DNA of 64,000 bases from Bacteroidaceae bacterium (lineage in GTDB: Bacteria > Bacteroidota > Bacteroidia > Bacteroidales > Bacteroidaceae), in NCBI GenBank assembly GCA_017645305.1, contig JAGCPD010000003.1, positions 124,001-188,000 on the forward strand, written 5' to 3'. Of the stretch, positions 35,080 to 44,213 are shown piece by piece (positions within the stretch are counted from its first letter, which is position 1; each line of letters starts with the position of its first letter). The position numbers were made by a program, and so were the translations under genes. The notes beneath the pieces are model-generated. The model worked only from the letters and a program-made list of their open reading frames with translations. It was not told the origin of the DNA and did no database searches.

Positions 35080-35586
35080 ATGAAGATATTAAAGACATTC
35101 ATATTATTAACCATGCCTGTCTGCCTTTATGCGCAGAAGGTTGAAATAAAGGTACAGGACAACTTTGTGAAATTGTCCGCAGAACAGACGCAAAGCGAGC
35201 TTAAGCCGGGATGGACGGTTTTCGACATCAAGCTTAAAGACAAGCTTATCCACTATCTCTCCGGTGGTCATTCCTCACAACTGACGGACGACAACATGCC
35301 AGAGTTCCACATTATTCCAGCAGAGAACGAGGTGCTTGCCGACTATGCCATCATACGTCTGCAAAACAAGAAATACTACAGGAAGATACCCAAGAGCGAT
35401 ATCTGGGAAAATGATTACAAGAGGGTGGAACCTGCACACTTCTATATTAAGTCAGACGGGGACAACGGTTTCATCTGCCATCCTTTGGAAGCATTGGTAA
35501 AGGGAGAATACATCCTGCTAAACATAAAGCAGAACCCAATTGGAGAATTAAAAGACTGGAATGTCTATCCCTTCCAGGTTCCGTAA
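35080..35586 (+). CDS. Exported hypothetical protein
   Basis: 168 residues with a clear signal peptide (MKILKTFILLTMPVCLYAQ) and no lipobox or membrane helix, so periplasmic or surface-exposed. The mature part is beta-rich (FDIKLKDKLIHYLSGG, YAIIRLQNKKYYRKIP, HFYIKSDGDNGFICH). I do not recognise the family. It has its own -7 box and sits between nhaD and the trp operon, with no sign that it belongs to either. Confidence 0.8.
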   Translation: MKILKTFILLTMPVCLYAQKVEIKVQDNFVKLSAEQTQSELKPGWTVFDIKLKDKLIHYLSGGHSSQLTDDNMPEFHIIPAENEVLADYAIIRLQNKKYYRKIPKSDIWENDYKRVEPAHFYIKSDGDNGFICHPLEALVKGEYILLNIKQNPIGELKDWNVYPFQVP

Positions 35587-35607
35587 CAATTTGTTACCAT
35601 ACAAAGC

Positions 35608-35706
35608 GCATTTTGTCGTATTGAACAAGATTTCCGGCATTTTCAATAACTTTTGTTTGTTATAAAAAGAAAATGCATTAACTTTGCGTCGGCATTTTGT
35701 AATATT
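35608..35706 (+). promoter_or_regulatory. trp operon promoter with three GCATTTT direct repeats
   Basis: The -7 box TAACTTTG is at 35679-35686. GCATTTTGTCGTATTG (35608-35623), GGCATTTTCAATAA (35636-35649) and GGCATTTTGTAATATT (35691-35706) are near-direct repeats on both sides of the promoter and are candidate regulator sites. No leader peptide with Trp codons was found. Confidence 0.5.
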
Positions 35707-35716
35707 AAGGTAAAAG

Positions 35717-36919
35717 ATGAAATCATACAAGGTTAATGACGATGGGTTTTATGGCCCGTATGGCGGTGCATACATTCCTGAGATACTATATAAAACCGTT
35801 GAGGACCTGAAAAGCAGGTATCTCTCTATTATTGAGAGCGAAGAGTTTCTGAAGGAGTACTATCAACTGCTGAGAGACTATGTAGGCCGCCCTTCCCCAC
35901 TCTACCATGCAAAACGCATGAGCGAGAAATATGGCTGCCAGCTTTACCTGAAACGTGAAGACCTGAACCATACGGGTGCCCATAAGATAAACAATGCGAT
36001 AGGCCAGATACTACTTGCCCGAAAAATGGGAAAAACACGCATCATTGCAGAAACCGGAGCCGGCCAGCACGGAGTAGCTACTGCAACAGTATGCGCCCTG
36101 ATGAATATGCCCTGCCGGGTGTATATGGGTGCCCTGGATGTTGAACGTCAGCATGTAAACGTTGAACGTATGCGTATGCTGGGAGCCGAGGTGTTCCCCG
36201 TAAAAAGCGGTAACATGACCCTGAAAGATGCCACCAACGAAGCTATACGCGACTGGTGTTGCCATCCCGCAGATACATTCTACATCATTGGCAGCACTGT
36301 AGGGCCTCATCCCTATCCCGAGATGGTGGCTAAACTGCAAAGTGTCATCAGCCAGGAAATAAAATTCCAGTTAAAGGAAAAGACCGGCCGTGACTACCCT
36401 GACTACCTGATAGCCTGTGTAGGCGGAGGAAGCAATGCTGCAGGAACCATCTACCACTACCTTGACGATGAGCGGGTTAAACTTGTTCTGGGTGAAGCAG
36501 GAGGTATGGGAATGGATACGGATAAGACGGCAGCCTCCCTGCACGTAGGCAGCACAGGTATTCTGCACGGAAGCCGCATCAAGGTAATGCAGACAGAGGA
36601 CGGGCAGATTATAGAGCCTTACAGCATAAGTGCCGGACTTGATTACCCGGGTACAGGACCCATGCATTGTAATCTGTATGAGACCGGAAGGGCCAAAGTA
36701 TTTTCCATTAATGACGAAGAGGCTTTGCAGGCAGCCTTCGAACTGACAAGGCTGGAAGGAATCATCCCAGCCCTTGAAAGCAGTCACGCCTTGGCCATCC
36801 TTCCTAAAATGAAATTCAAGAAAGAAGATGTTGTGGTGCTTACTGTCAGCGGACGCGGTGACAAGGACCTCTCTACCTATCTTTCACACAAAAACGAAAT
36901 TAATTATGATGCCATATAA
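35717..36919 (+). CDS. trpB: Tryptophan synthase beta subunit
   Basis: 400 residues. Joins indole and serine to give tryptophan, using PLP. The PLP-binding Lys is residue 90 in [12 protein letters not shown], the phosphate loop GGGSNA is present ([12 protein letters not shown]), and the C-terminal [13 protein letters not shown] is typical of TrpB1. It is the first gene of a complete trpBEGDCFA operon. It overlaps trpE by 14 bases. Confidence 0.97.
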   Translation: MKSYKVNDDGFYGPYGGAYIPEILYKTVEDLKSRYLSIIESEEFLKEYYQLLRDYVGRPSPLYHAKRMSEKYGCQLYLKREDLNHTGAHKINNAIGQILLARKMGKTRIIAETGAGQHGVATATVCALMNMPCRVYMGALDVERQHVNVERMRMLGAEVFPVKSGNMTLKDATNEAIRDWCCHPADTFYIIGSTVGPHPYPEMVAKLQSVISQEIKFQLKEKTGRDYPDYLIACVGGGSNAAGTIYHYLDDERVKLVLGEAGGMGMDTDKTAASLHVGSTGILHGSRIKVMQTEDGQIIEPYSISAGLDYPGTGPMHCNLYETGRAKVFSINDEEALQAAFELTRLEGIIPALESSHALAILPKMKFKKEDVVVLTVSGRGDKDLSTYLSHKNEINYDAI

Positions 36920-38306
36920 TTACCATACTGCCAGCAGGAAAATTCTTGGCGACCTGATAACGCCCGTAAGTGCTTATCTTAAGTTGAGGGATGCCTATCC
37001 GCAAAGCGCCCTCATGGAGAGTTCTGATTATCACGGAGGCGAAAATGCAAAATCATTCATTGCCGTCCATCCCATCGGCAGTGTCAGCATAGAACATGGA
37101 CTGGGTGTCTGTAAATATCCTGACGGAAAAGTTACACAGACAAAAATTAACGACACATTTACATCCGCTGACCTGATAAACCAGTTCATTGACTCTTTCA
37201 GCATTACAGGTCCTGACAGCAACAATTGCGGTTTGTACGGCTATACCTCGTTTAATTCCGTCAGGTATTTCGAGAATATAAACGTAAAGGATGAGACACA
37301 GACGCAGAATGATGCACCGGACCTCCTATACATTCTATATAAGGATGTCATCGTCTTTGACCATTTCCGCAACGAGCTTACGCTAATAGAAATGCTAGCC
37401 GACGGCGAAGAAGACGACTTGGACGTTCTGGAACGGGACATCAACGGACGTCCCTACCAGACTTACGATTTCCGTCCTGTAGGAGAATTCTGGAGCACGA
37501 TTACCGACGACGAACATCGCGAGAACATCAGGAAAGGCATCTCACATTGCTTAAGAGGCGATGTGTTCCAGATAGTGCTTTCCAGACGTTTTAAACAGCG
37601 TTATGAGGGTGACGACTTCAAACTCTACAGAGCACTGCGCAGCATCAATCCCAGCCCGTATCTTTTCTATTTCGACTTTGGCGGTTTCCGTATCTTTGGC
37701 TCAAGTCCTGAGACTCACTGCCGTGTAGAAGGCCGCAGGGCATATATCGACCCCATTGCCGGAACAACAAAACGTACCGGAGATACAGAAACTGACAAGA
37801 AAAATGCCGAATACCTGCGCAATGACCCCAAGGAGAATGCCGAACACGTAATGCTTGTTGACCTTGCACGAAACGATTTGAGCCGTAACTGCCATAACGT
37901 AAAAGTGGATTTCTACAAAGACATGCAGTTCTACAGCCACGTCATTCACCTGGTTAGCAGAGTTAGCGGAGAATTGGATGAAGGGGCCGACCCTATCCAA
38001 GCCTTTATAGACACTTTCCCTGCCGGCACCCTTTCCGGAGCACCCAAGGTAATGGCCATGCAGCTGATAAGCAAGTACGAACCGCACAACCGTGGGGCAT
38101 ACGGCGGATGCATAGGATTCATAGGATTCAAAAAGAACCTTAATCAGGCTATTACCATACGCACCTTTGTAAGCAGGAACAATGAACTGTGGTTCCAGGC
38201 TGGAGGCGGCATAGTAGCAAAAAGCGATGTGGAATACGAATTACAAGAGGTCAATAACAAACTGGGCGCTCTGCGCAAAGCCATAGAAATAGCAGGAAAA
38301 TTATGA
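36906..38306 (+). CDS. trpE: Anthranilate synthase component I
   Basis: 466 residues from ATG 36906, or from the next codon, also ATG; an upstream in-frame ATG at 36828 lies inside trpB. Converts chorismate and ammonia to anthranilate. The feedback motif ALMESSDYH matches the LxES Trp-binding site, so the enzyme should be inhibited by tryptophan. The chorismate-binding domain is intact ([57 protein letters not shown]). It overlaps trpG by 4 bases. Confidence 0.96.
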   Translation: MMPYNYHTASRKILGDLITPVSAYLKLRDAYPQSALMESSDYHGGENAKSFIAVHPIGSVSIEHGLGVCKYPDGKVTQTKINDTFTSADLINQFIDSFSITGPDSNNCGLYGYTSFNSVRYFENINVKDETQTQNDAPDLLYILYKDVIVFDHFRNELTLIEMLADGEEDDLDVLERDINGRPYQTYDFRPVGEFWSTITDDEHRENIRKGISHCLRGDVFQIVLSRRFKQRYEGDDFKLYRALRSINPSPYLFYFDFGGFRIFGSSPETHCRVEGRRAYIDPIAGTTKRTGDTETDKKNAEYLRNDPKENAEHVMLVDLARNDLSRNCHNVKVDFYKDMQFYSHVIHLVSRVSGELDEGADPIQAFIDTFPAGTLSGAPKVMAMQLISKYEPHNRGAYGGCIGFIGFKKNLNQAITIRTFVSRNNELWFQAGGGIVAKSDVEYELQEVNNKLGALRKAIEIAGKL

Positions 38307-38869
38307 CGATAGTTATCATAGACAATTACGACTCTTTTACCTATAATCTTTCACATTTGGTGAAGGAACTGGGAGCAGAGGTCACCGTTTTCAGAAATGA
38401 CAAATTCCAACTTCCCGAACTGGAGAAGTTTGATAAGATTATTCTCTCTCCAGGTCCCGGGATTCCTTGCGAAGCAGGATTACTGCTTGACGTTATTAAG
38501 ACTTATGCCGGTAAAAAACCTATCCTTGGCGTTTGCCTGGGACATCAGGCCATAGGAGAAGTCTTCGGTGGCAAGCTTACCAACCTGAGCTCCGTCTATC
38601 ACGGAGTAGCAACACCGACCCACATTTGTGCCGACGACTATCTGTTTGACGGCTTAGGCCAAACCATCGAGGTTGGCCGATACCACTCATGGGTAGTTGA
38701 CACAGACGAATTCCCGGCCTGCCTTGAAGTAACAAGCACCAGTCCGGAAGGCTATATTATGTCGCTCCGTCACAAAGAATATGACATACGAGGCATCCAG
38801 TACCATCCAGAAAGCGTACTGACCAAAGATGGAAAAACAATACTCAAAAACTGGCTTGAACACAAATGA
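38303..38869 (+). CDS. trpG: Anthranilate synthase component II (glutamine amidotransferase)
   Basis: 188 residues. Supplies ammonia from glutamine to TrpE. The class I amidotransferase triad is complete: Cys 78 in GVCLGHQAIGE, and the His-Pro-Glu of IQYHPESVLT near the C-terminus. IIDNYDSFTYNL opens the protein as in all TrpG. It is a separate chain, not fused to TrpD. It overlaps both neighbours by 4 bases. Confidence 0.96.
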   Translation: MTIVIIDNYDSFTYNLSHLVKELGAEVTVFRNDKFQLPELEKFDKIILSPGPGIPCEAGLLLDVIKTYAGKKPILGVCLGHQAIGEVFGGKLTNLSSVYHGVATPTHICADDYLFDGLGQTIEVGRYHSWVVDTDEFPACLEVTSTSPEGYIMSLRHKEYDIRGIQYHPESVLTKDGKTILKNWLEHK

Positions 38870-39861
38870 AACAGTATCTTTCCCAACTTATAGAAGGCGC
38901 TTTCCTCACCCGTGAGGACACTCGCGCCATAATGCTTGGAATTACAGAGCAGAAGTATAACGAGCACCAGATTGCCGCCCTGCTCATGGCGTTGCAGACA
39001 AGAGGCATAACGGTTGATGAAATGCTTGGATTCCGCGACGGACTACTGGAAACAGGCAAGAAGGTAAACCTTGACGACTACAATACGCTGGATATTGTTG
39101 GTACAGGAGGCGACGGGAAGAATTCCTTTAATATTAGCACATGCTCAGCCTTTGTGATTGCAGGAGCCGGATACAAGGTAACCAAGCACGGAAACGGAGG
39201 CAGCACCAGCGTAAGCGGAGCCAGTAATGTGCTTGCCGGTCATGGTGTGAAATTTACCGACAATCCAGATGTGCTCCGCCGTTCGCTCGATGAGGCTGGA
39301 ATCTGCTACCTTCACGCTCCACTCTTTGCATACGGTATGAAGTTTGTAGGCCCTACCAGAAAGGCACTAGGCATTCCAACTTGCTTTAATCTGCTCGGCC
39401 CTTTGGTAAATCCCTGCAATCCCAAGAACTCGCTGCACGGTACAGCCAACCAAAGCCAGTTGCGCCTTTATACCAACATTCATCAGAAGATTGGCGACAA
39501 CTACGGCGTAATTACAAGCTATGACGGGTATGACGAGATTTCCCTTACGAGCGGCTTTAAGATTAACACCCGCTACTTTGAAAAGGTTTATACTCCGTTA
39601 GAAATGGGGCTGAAATACGTGAAGCCCGCTGACATCTACGGAGGCGAAACCGCTGAAGAAGCTATGAGAATCTTTGACAGCGTACTTGAAAATAAAAGCA
39701 CAGAAGCACAGAAAAATGTCATCCTTGCAAATGCAGCCTGCGGTATCAGCCTTATGGAGGAAGGACTTACTATGACAGAGACCATAGAAAAAGCTCGCGA
39801 GTCGCTGGAAAGCGGGAAGGCTCTGCAATGTTTCCGCAAGTTCGTTGAAATTAACTCATGA
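38866..39861 (+). CDS. trpD: Anthranilate phosphoribosyltransferase
   Basis: 331 residues. Attaches phosphoribose to anthranilate. Family signatures are the glycine-rich DIVGTGGDGKNSFNIST loop, KHGNGGSTSVSGASNVL, and ARKALGIPTCFNLLGPLVNP (as TRKALGIPTCFNLLGPL). It overlaps trpG by 4 bases. About 80 bases with a phrase repeat (GGTTAGCAGTTAGCG) separate it from trpC. Confidence 0.96.
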   Translation: MKQYLSQLIEGAFLTREDTRAIMLGITEQKYNEHQIAALLMALQTRGITVDEMLGFRDGLLETGKKVNLDDYNTLDIVGTGGDGKNSFNISTCSAFVIAGAGYKVTKHGNGGSTSVSGASNVLAGHGVKFTDNPDVLRRSLDEAGICYLHAPLFAYGMKFVGPTRKALGIPTCFNLLGPLVNPCNPKNSLHGTANQSQLRLYTNIHQKIGDNYGVITSYDGYDEISLTSGFKINTRYFEKVYTPLEMGLKYVKPADIYGGETAEEAMRIFDSVLENKSTEAQKNVILANAACGISLMEEGLTMTETIEKARESLESGKALQCFRKFVEINS

Positions 39862-39944
39862 GGAAAGGATCAAAAAGTTAAAAAGTCTTCGTTTTGATTA
39901 GCGGTTAGCAGTTAGCGTAGTTTATTTATATTTTTCAATTTTCG

Positions 39945-40736
39945 ATGAAGGACATTTTAGACGAGATTGTTGCCTGGAAACGCCATGAGGTAGAGCAACA
40001 GAAAGATGCGCTACCCAAGGGGGAACTCTATGCGGCAGTAGAAAAGATGATGGCAGACGGCATTGCAGACAGAAGCATGTCTAAAGCGCTTAATGCAGAT
40101 GCACACGGAATAATTGCCGAATTCAAGCGTAAGAGTCCTTCCAAGGGATGGATTAAAGAGGAAGGAAAGCCAGAAATCATTCCACCCTCATACGAACAGA
40201 ACGGGGCTACAGCCCTTAGCATACTTACCGACGAAAGGTTCTTTGGCGGCAGTATGGAATTCCTGAAAACAGCCCGTCCACTGGTTAGCATTCCAATCCT
40301 GCGAAAAGACTTTATAATAGACGAATACCAACTTTTTCAGGCTCGCCAGATTGGTGCCGATGCCGTGCTTCTTATCGCAGCCGACCTGAAAAAAAATGAA
40401 GTGAAATCCCTAACCTCACTTGCGCACAACCTGAAACTGGAAGTGCTTTTAGAGATGCACAGTCTTGAGGAGTTGGATTATGCAGAGCTTGACGTGGATA
40501 TGCTGGGCATCAATAACCGCAACCTGGGTACTTTCCATACAGACGTTCAGAATTCCTTCAGTATGATTTCACGTCTGCCGCAAGATAAGGTTAAGGTTAG
40601 CGAAAGCGGCATTAACAACCCTGAAATAATAAGAATGTTGCGCGAAGTAGGCTACAGAGGTTTCCTGATGGGCGAATACTTTATGAAGCAGGATAATCCT
40701 GGCCAAGCACTCAGCGATTTTATCTCTCTTTTGTGA
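39945..40736 (+). CDS. trpC: Indole-3-glycerol-phosphate synthase
   Basis: 263 residues. A TIM-barrel enzyme that closes the indole ring. The conserved IIAEFKRKSPSKGWI (catalytic Lys), LSILTDERFFGGS, PILRKDFIIDEYQ and VDMLGINNRNLGTF are all present. It is not fused to TrpF. A dispersed repeat and a phrase repeat follow before trpF. Confidence 0.96.
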   Translation: MKDILDEIVAWKRHEVEQQKDALPKGELYAAVEKMMADGIADRSMSKALNADAHGIIAEFKRKSPSKGWIKEEGKPEIIPPSYEQNGATALSILTDERFFGGSMEFLKTARPLVSIPILRKDFIIDEYQLFQARQIGADAVLLIAADLKKNEVKSLTSLAHNLKLEVLLEMHSLEELDYAELDVDMLGINNRNLGTFHTDVQNSFSMISRLPQDKVKVSESGINNPEIIRMLREVGYRGFLMGEYFMKQDNPGQALSDFISLL

Positions 40737-40745
40737 TTATGAAGG

Positions 40746-40818
40746 CTGCGAGTAAGCGAGAGGAGAGGAGAGCAAAGCTTGCTTAAGCTATTCTGAGCGG
40801 GAGCAGGCTCGAACAAAG
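40746..40818 (+). repeat. Dispersed ~68-bp repeat, copy 2 (inside the trp operon)
   Basis: CTGCGAGTAAGCGAGAGGAG, AAGCTTGCTTAAGCTATTCT and GAGCGGGAGCAGGCTCGAAC match copy 1 (6391-6458, reversed) with about five extra bases. It is non-coding here, between trpC and trpF. Confidence 0.75.
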
Positions 40819-40832
40819 TTCAATTGTGAAGT

Positions 40833-41477
40833 ATGAATTATGAATTAATCATAAAGGTCTGTGGTATGCGCGAAACGGAAAACATTCGTGCCGTAGAAGA
40901 AAACGTCCGACCCAATATGATGGGGTTCATATTCTGGGAAGGTTCCAAACGCTGCGTCACTTCCGTTCCTACATACCTCCCTCAATGTACAAGAGTAGGT
41001 GTCTTTGTTAACCCGACAGAAGAGCTGGTTCTGCAAAAGATTACAGATTTTGGTCTAAATGCCATCCAACTGCACGGAGAGGAAAGTCCCGATTTCTGCC
41101 GTCGCATAAAAGAAATAACCAACCTCACCATTATTAAAGCTATCAGCATAGACCAAACCAATTCTTCACTCTTCACTCTTCGCTCTTCGCTTTATGAAGG
41201 TATATCCGATTATTTCATATTCGACACCAAATGCAAAAACATAGGCGGAAGTGGGGAACAGTTCAAATGGGATATTCTTCAGTTTTACAAAGGCAATATA
41301 CCATTCTTACTGGCAGGAGGCATAGGACCTGGTGACGAAGAAAAGATTCGTCAATGGCACCATCCTAAATGGGCAGGTATAGACTTGAACTCTAAGTTTG
41401 AATTAGCCCCCGCCTACAAAGATACCAATGCATTAGCGGATTTCATAAAGAAAATTAAATCACAGCCACAAGAATAA
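40833..41477 (+). CDS. trpF: Phosphoribosylanthranilate isomerase
   Basis: 214 residues. Isomerises PRA to CdRP on a TIM barrel. Catalytic Cys 10 lies in IIKVCGMRE, and the Asp side is LNAIQLHGEE; the phosphate-binding AGGIGP (LLAGGIGPGDE) and AGIDLNSKFE close the barrel. The N-terminal MNYEL comes from a phrase repeat (TATGAATTATGAATT) that supplies the start codon. A second phrase repeat at 41158-41194 adds residues of about 109-121 (TNSSLFTLRSSLY), between two barrel elements. Both insertions keep the frame. Confidence 0.94.
   Translation: MNYELIIKVCGMRETENIRAVEENVRPNMMGFIFWEGSKRCVTSVPTYLPQCTRVGVFVNPTEELVLQKITDFGLNAIQLHGEESPDFCRRIKEITNLTIIKAISIDQTNSSLFTLRSSLYEGISDYFIFDTKCKNIGGSGEQFKWDILQFYKGNIPFLLAGGIGPGDEEKIRQWHHPKWAGIDLNSKFELAPAYKDTNALADFIKKIKSQPQE
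41158..41194 (+). repeat. Phrase repeat inserted in frame within trpF
   Basis: Three to four imperfect copies of the word CTTCACTCTTC or CTTCGCTCTTC. The same words occur in the phrase repeat at 60571-60600. Confidence 0.6.
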
Positions 41478-41494
41478 CTATTAATTCAAATAAA

Positions 41495-42271
41495 ATGAAC
41501 AGAATAGACAAGATATTTCAAGAGAAAAAAGAAGGCCTGCTGTCACTTTATTTCTGCGCAGGTCATCCCACAATAGAGAGCACGGGGGATATCATTAAAA
41601 CCCTGGAAAAAAACGGCATAGACTTTATAGAGGTTGGAATACCGTTTAGCGACCCTATGGCTGACGGCCCTGTTATTCAGGATGCTGCCACAAAAGCTCT
41701 CAGGAACGGAATGACACTGCGCAAGCTTTTCTCGCAAATTGCAGAAGTCCGAAGAAGCGGCGTTAAGCTCCCCCTTATCCTTATGGGCTATATGAATCCT
41801 GTTTATCAGATGGGGTACGAGGCTTTCTTCGGAAATTGCAAGGAGGCCGATGTGGACGGTGTGATAATACCTGACCTACCCTTCCGCGACTACATGGAAG
41901 AAGTGAAACCTGTTGCCGACAAGTTCGATATACGCGTGATTATGCTTATTACCCCCGAGACATCCGAGGAACGCATACGTTTTATTGACCAGAACACAGA
42001 CGGTTTCATCTATATGGTCAGTTCAGCAGCCACCACAGGTGCCCAAAAAGAGTTTAACGAAGCCAAACAGGCATATTTTAACAAGGTTAATAACATGGGG
42101 CTCAGACATCCCCGTATGATTGGTTTTGGCATCAGCAACAAACAGACACTTGAGAGTGCCCAGAAGAACGCAGCCGGTGCCATCATTGGCAGTAAGTTTG
42201 TTACGCTGTTAGATGAACTGAAAGAACCACAGGAAGCCGTTAATGCGCTTTTACAGGCACTTCAACTATAG
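41495..42271 (+). CDS. trpA: Tryptophan synthase alpha subunit
   Basis: 258 residues. Cleaves indole-3-glycerol phosphate to indole and channels it to TrpB. Contains FIEVGIPFSDPMADGPVIQ with the catalytic Glu and Asp, PLILMGYMNPVYQ, and VDGVIIPDLPF. It is the last gene of the operon, 17 bases after trpF. A short stem (AAAGGGGAGTTTAGTCCCCTTT) near 42308-42332, overlapping the end of the convergent gldE gene, probably ends transcription. Confidence 0.96.
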   Translation: MNRIDKIFQEKKEGLLSLYFCAGHPTIESTGDIIKTLEKNGIDFIEVGIPFSDPMADGPVIQDAATKALRNGMTLRKLFSQIAEVRRSGVKLPLILMGYMNPVYQMGYEAFFGNCKEADVDGVIIPDLPFRDYMEEVKPVADKFDIRVIMLITPETSEERIRFIDQNTDGFIYMVSSAATTGAQKEFNEAKQAYFNKVNNMGLRHPRMIGFGISNKQTLESAQKNAAGAIIGSKFVTLLDELKEPQEAVNALLQALQL

Positions 42272-42317
42272 AACTTTAAAGTTTATAGCTTAAACTAAAC
42301 TATCCATAAAGGGGAGT

Positions 42318-43649
42318 TTAGTCCCCTTTGTGGAAAATGACCTTAACCTTAACAATGCGGCGCTCATCCATTTCCATTATCTCAAAAGAGAAACTCTTGT
42401 AGATAATCTTTTCGTGAAGTTGGGGGAACTCGCCCTTAATCTCAAGCAGAAGACCCGCTAAAGTGTCTGCTTCGCCCTCTACTTCCTCGAAATAGTCGTC
42501 ATCAAGGTCGAACATCTTCATAAAGTCGGCAAGCAGAATTTTGGCCTCAAAGATATAGGTATTCTGATTCAGGCGCTGATATGGTTTCTCCTCATCATCG
42601 TACTCATCGTTTATCTCCCCTACAATCTCCTCTATGATATCTTCCATTGTCACCAGTCCGCTTGTGCCACCAAATTCATCAACGACAATAGCCATATGCA
42701 CCTTGCTCGATTGGAAGTCACGCAACAAATCATCTATCATTTTAGTTTCAGGAACAAAGTACGGAGGCCTTATAAGACTTTGCCATCTGAAACTTGACGG
42801 CTTGCCAAGATGAGGCAGCAAATCCTTGATGTACAACACACCTTTTATGTTATCCTGTGTTCCCTGATAGACCGGGATACGGCTATAGTTGTTCTCCACT
42901 ATGCACTTCAGTACCTCGGGAAAGGGTGTGTTAATATCCAAGGCCACAATATCCATTCGGCTTGTCATTATCTCTCTGGCCATCTCTCCGCCAAAGCGGA
43001 TAATACCCTCCAGCATACTGCTTTCCTGAGCAATGTCCTTTTGGTCGGTCAACTCCATAGCCTTCTCCAAATCATCTACCGTAAGGCTCTGTATATCAGT
43101 GTGAACAAAACGGCGTGTTACAACTTTACTTCGGATAAGAAGATTACTCAAAGGGGTTAGCACCCTGCTGATTTTACATAGCTTAGGAGCAGCAAACCTA
43201 CAGAATGAAAGCGTATGCTGTGAACTATAAATCTTGGGAATTACCTCGCCAAAGAGCAACAGCAGGAATGTCAGCACTACCGTCATAAGCAGGAACTGCA
43301 GCACCTCGGAACCTCCGAAGTCCAACACCTTCATGAACACAAAATCAAGCAGCGTAATGATAGCAATGTTAACCAGATTATTACAGATAAGTATGTTGGC
43401 CAACAAGCGTTCACTGTCCTCACGCAGAGCCAGAATACTCTTATCCGATTTATGCTTCTCCTCCTCCACTTCGTTAATATCAGAAGGCGAGAGGCTAAAG
43501 AAGGCAATCTCGCTGGCTGAAACAAATCCTGAGCATAGCAACAGGAAAAGTGACAGGCAGAATGCAACAATAACACCCACCGTCGGGGCCTGGTAACTTA
43601 TTGAACTAAAAGAGTCGGCAAGCGACTGGAAAAACGCTGTAATATCCAT
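42318..43649 (-). CDS. gldE: GldE-like CNNM/CBS/CorC-HlyC membrane protein
   Basis: 443 residues. Four N-terminal hydrophobic segments form a CNNM (DUF21) domain (LLLCSGFVSASEIAFFSLS, LLANILICNNLVNIAIITL). Paired CBS domains follow (MTSRMDIVALDINTPF, VDEFGGTSGLVTMEDII), then a CorC-HlyC cap (NTYIFEAKILLADFMKMF). In gliding flavobacteria this family is GldE; non-gliding Bacteroidales keep it with a probable role in cation transport or cell envelope. It follows ssb by 2 bases and convergently faces trpA. Confidence 0.9.
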   Translation of the reverse strand: MDITAFFQSLADSFSSISYQAPTVGVIVAFCLSLFLLLCSGFVSASEIAFFSLSPSDINEVEEEKHKSDKSILALREDSERLLANILICNNLVNIAIITLLDFVFMKVLDFGGSEVLQFLLMTVVLTFLLLLFGEVIPKIYSSQHTLSFCRFAAPKLCKISRVLTPLSNLLIRSKVVTRRFVHTDIQSLTVDDLEKAMELTDQKDIAQESSMLEGIIRFGGEMAREIMTSRMDIVALDINTPFPEVLKCIVENNYSRIPVYQGTQDNIKGVLYIKDLLPHLGKPSSFRWQSLIRPPYFVPETKMIDDLLRDFQSSKVHMAIVVDEFGGTSGLVTMEDIIEEIVGEINDEYDDEEKPYQRLNQNTYIFEAKILLADFMKMFDLDDDYFEEVEGEADTLAGLLLEIKGEFPQLHEKIIYKSFSFEIMEMDERRIVKVKVIFHKGD

Positions 43650-43651
43650 TC

Positions 43652-44005
43652 TTAGCTATTTTCTACAGCGTCTTGGGACTTAGGGGTAAGCATCTCCATC
43701 GAGTCTGCCCAAATTTCCGTAATGGAACGCTTTATGCCATTGCGGTCGTCCCAGGTACGGGTATGTATCTGCCCTTCGATGAACAGTTTGTCCCCCGTAT
43801 GCACGTACTTCTCGACAACCTCCGCAAGTCCACGCCACAATATAACATTATGCCATTCCGTACGGTCGGGAACCTCACCTCCGTTAGGCAGTTTATACCC
43901 ACGTTCCTTGGTAGCCAACCTTACACTGGCTACACAAACACCGGAATCTATATACCTAACCTCTGGTTCCTTTCCGACATTACCTATCAGCATTACTTTA
44001 TTCAT
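43652..44005 (-). CDS. ssb: Single-stranded DNA-binding protein
   Basis: 117 residues from ATG 44005 (MNKVMLIGNVG). A GTG further upstream at 44032 would lie on the -7 box, so it is rejected. One OB-fold: VRYIDSGVCVASVRLAT, WHNVILWRGLAEVVEKY, KLFIEGQIHTRTWDD. It is shorter than enteric Ssb and lacks the acidic DDDIPF tail, so it may be a variant or secondary Ssb. Coats single-stranded DNA in replication and repair. It is followed by gldE in one unit, the usual Bacteroidota order (ssb-gldE). Confidence 0.93.
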   Translation of the reverse strand: MNKVMLIGNVGKEPEVRYIDSGVCVASVRLATKERGYKLPNGGEVPDRTEWHNVILWRGLAEVVEKYVHTGDKLFIEGQIHTRTWDDRNGIKRSITEIWADSMEMLTPKSQDAVENS

Positions 44006-44031
44006 GATGTCATCATTTAATCTTTCAGGCA

Positions 44032-44039
44032 CAAAGATA
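44032..44039 (-). promoter_or_regulatory. -7 promoter box TATCTTTG for ssb-gldE
   Basis: CAAAGATA on the plus strand, 26 bases upstream of the ssb start. Confidence 0.65.
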
Positions 44040-44213
44040 CAACTTTTATTTGGGTTTACTCCAATTGATTGAAAAAAACAAGATTAATTTTGCACTCTCG
44101 TTGCTTTTCCATAACTTTGTTTCCGAAAATGTTTACATAAAACCCCCATTTCCCATGAAAGTACCGAAACTTCTTTTTAATTGGCAATACTCAATGACCA
44201 ATTACCATCAAGG

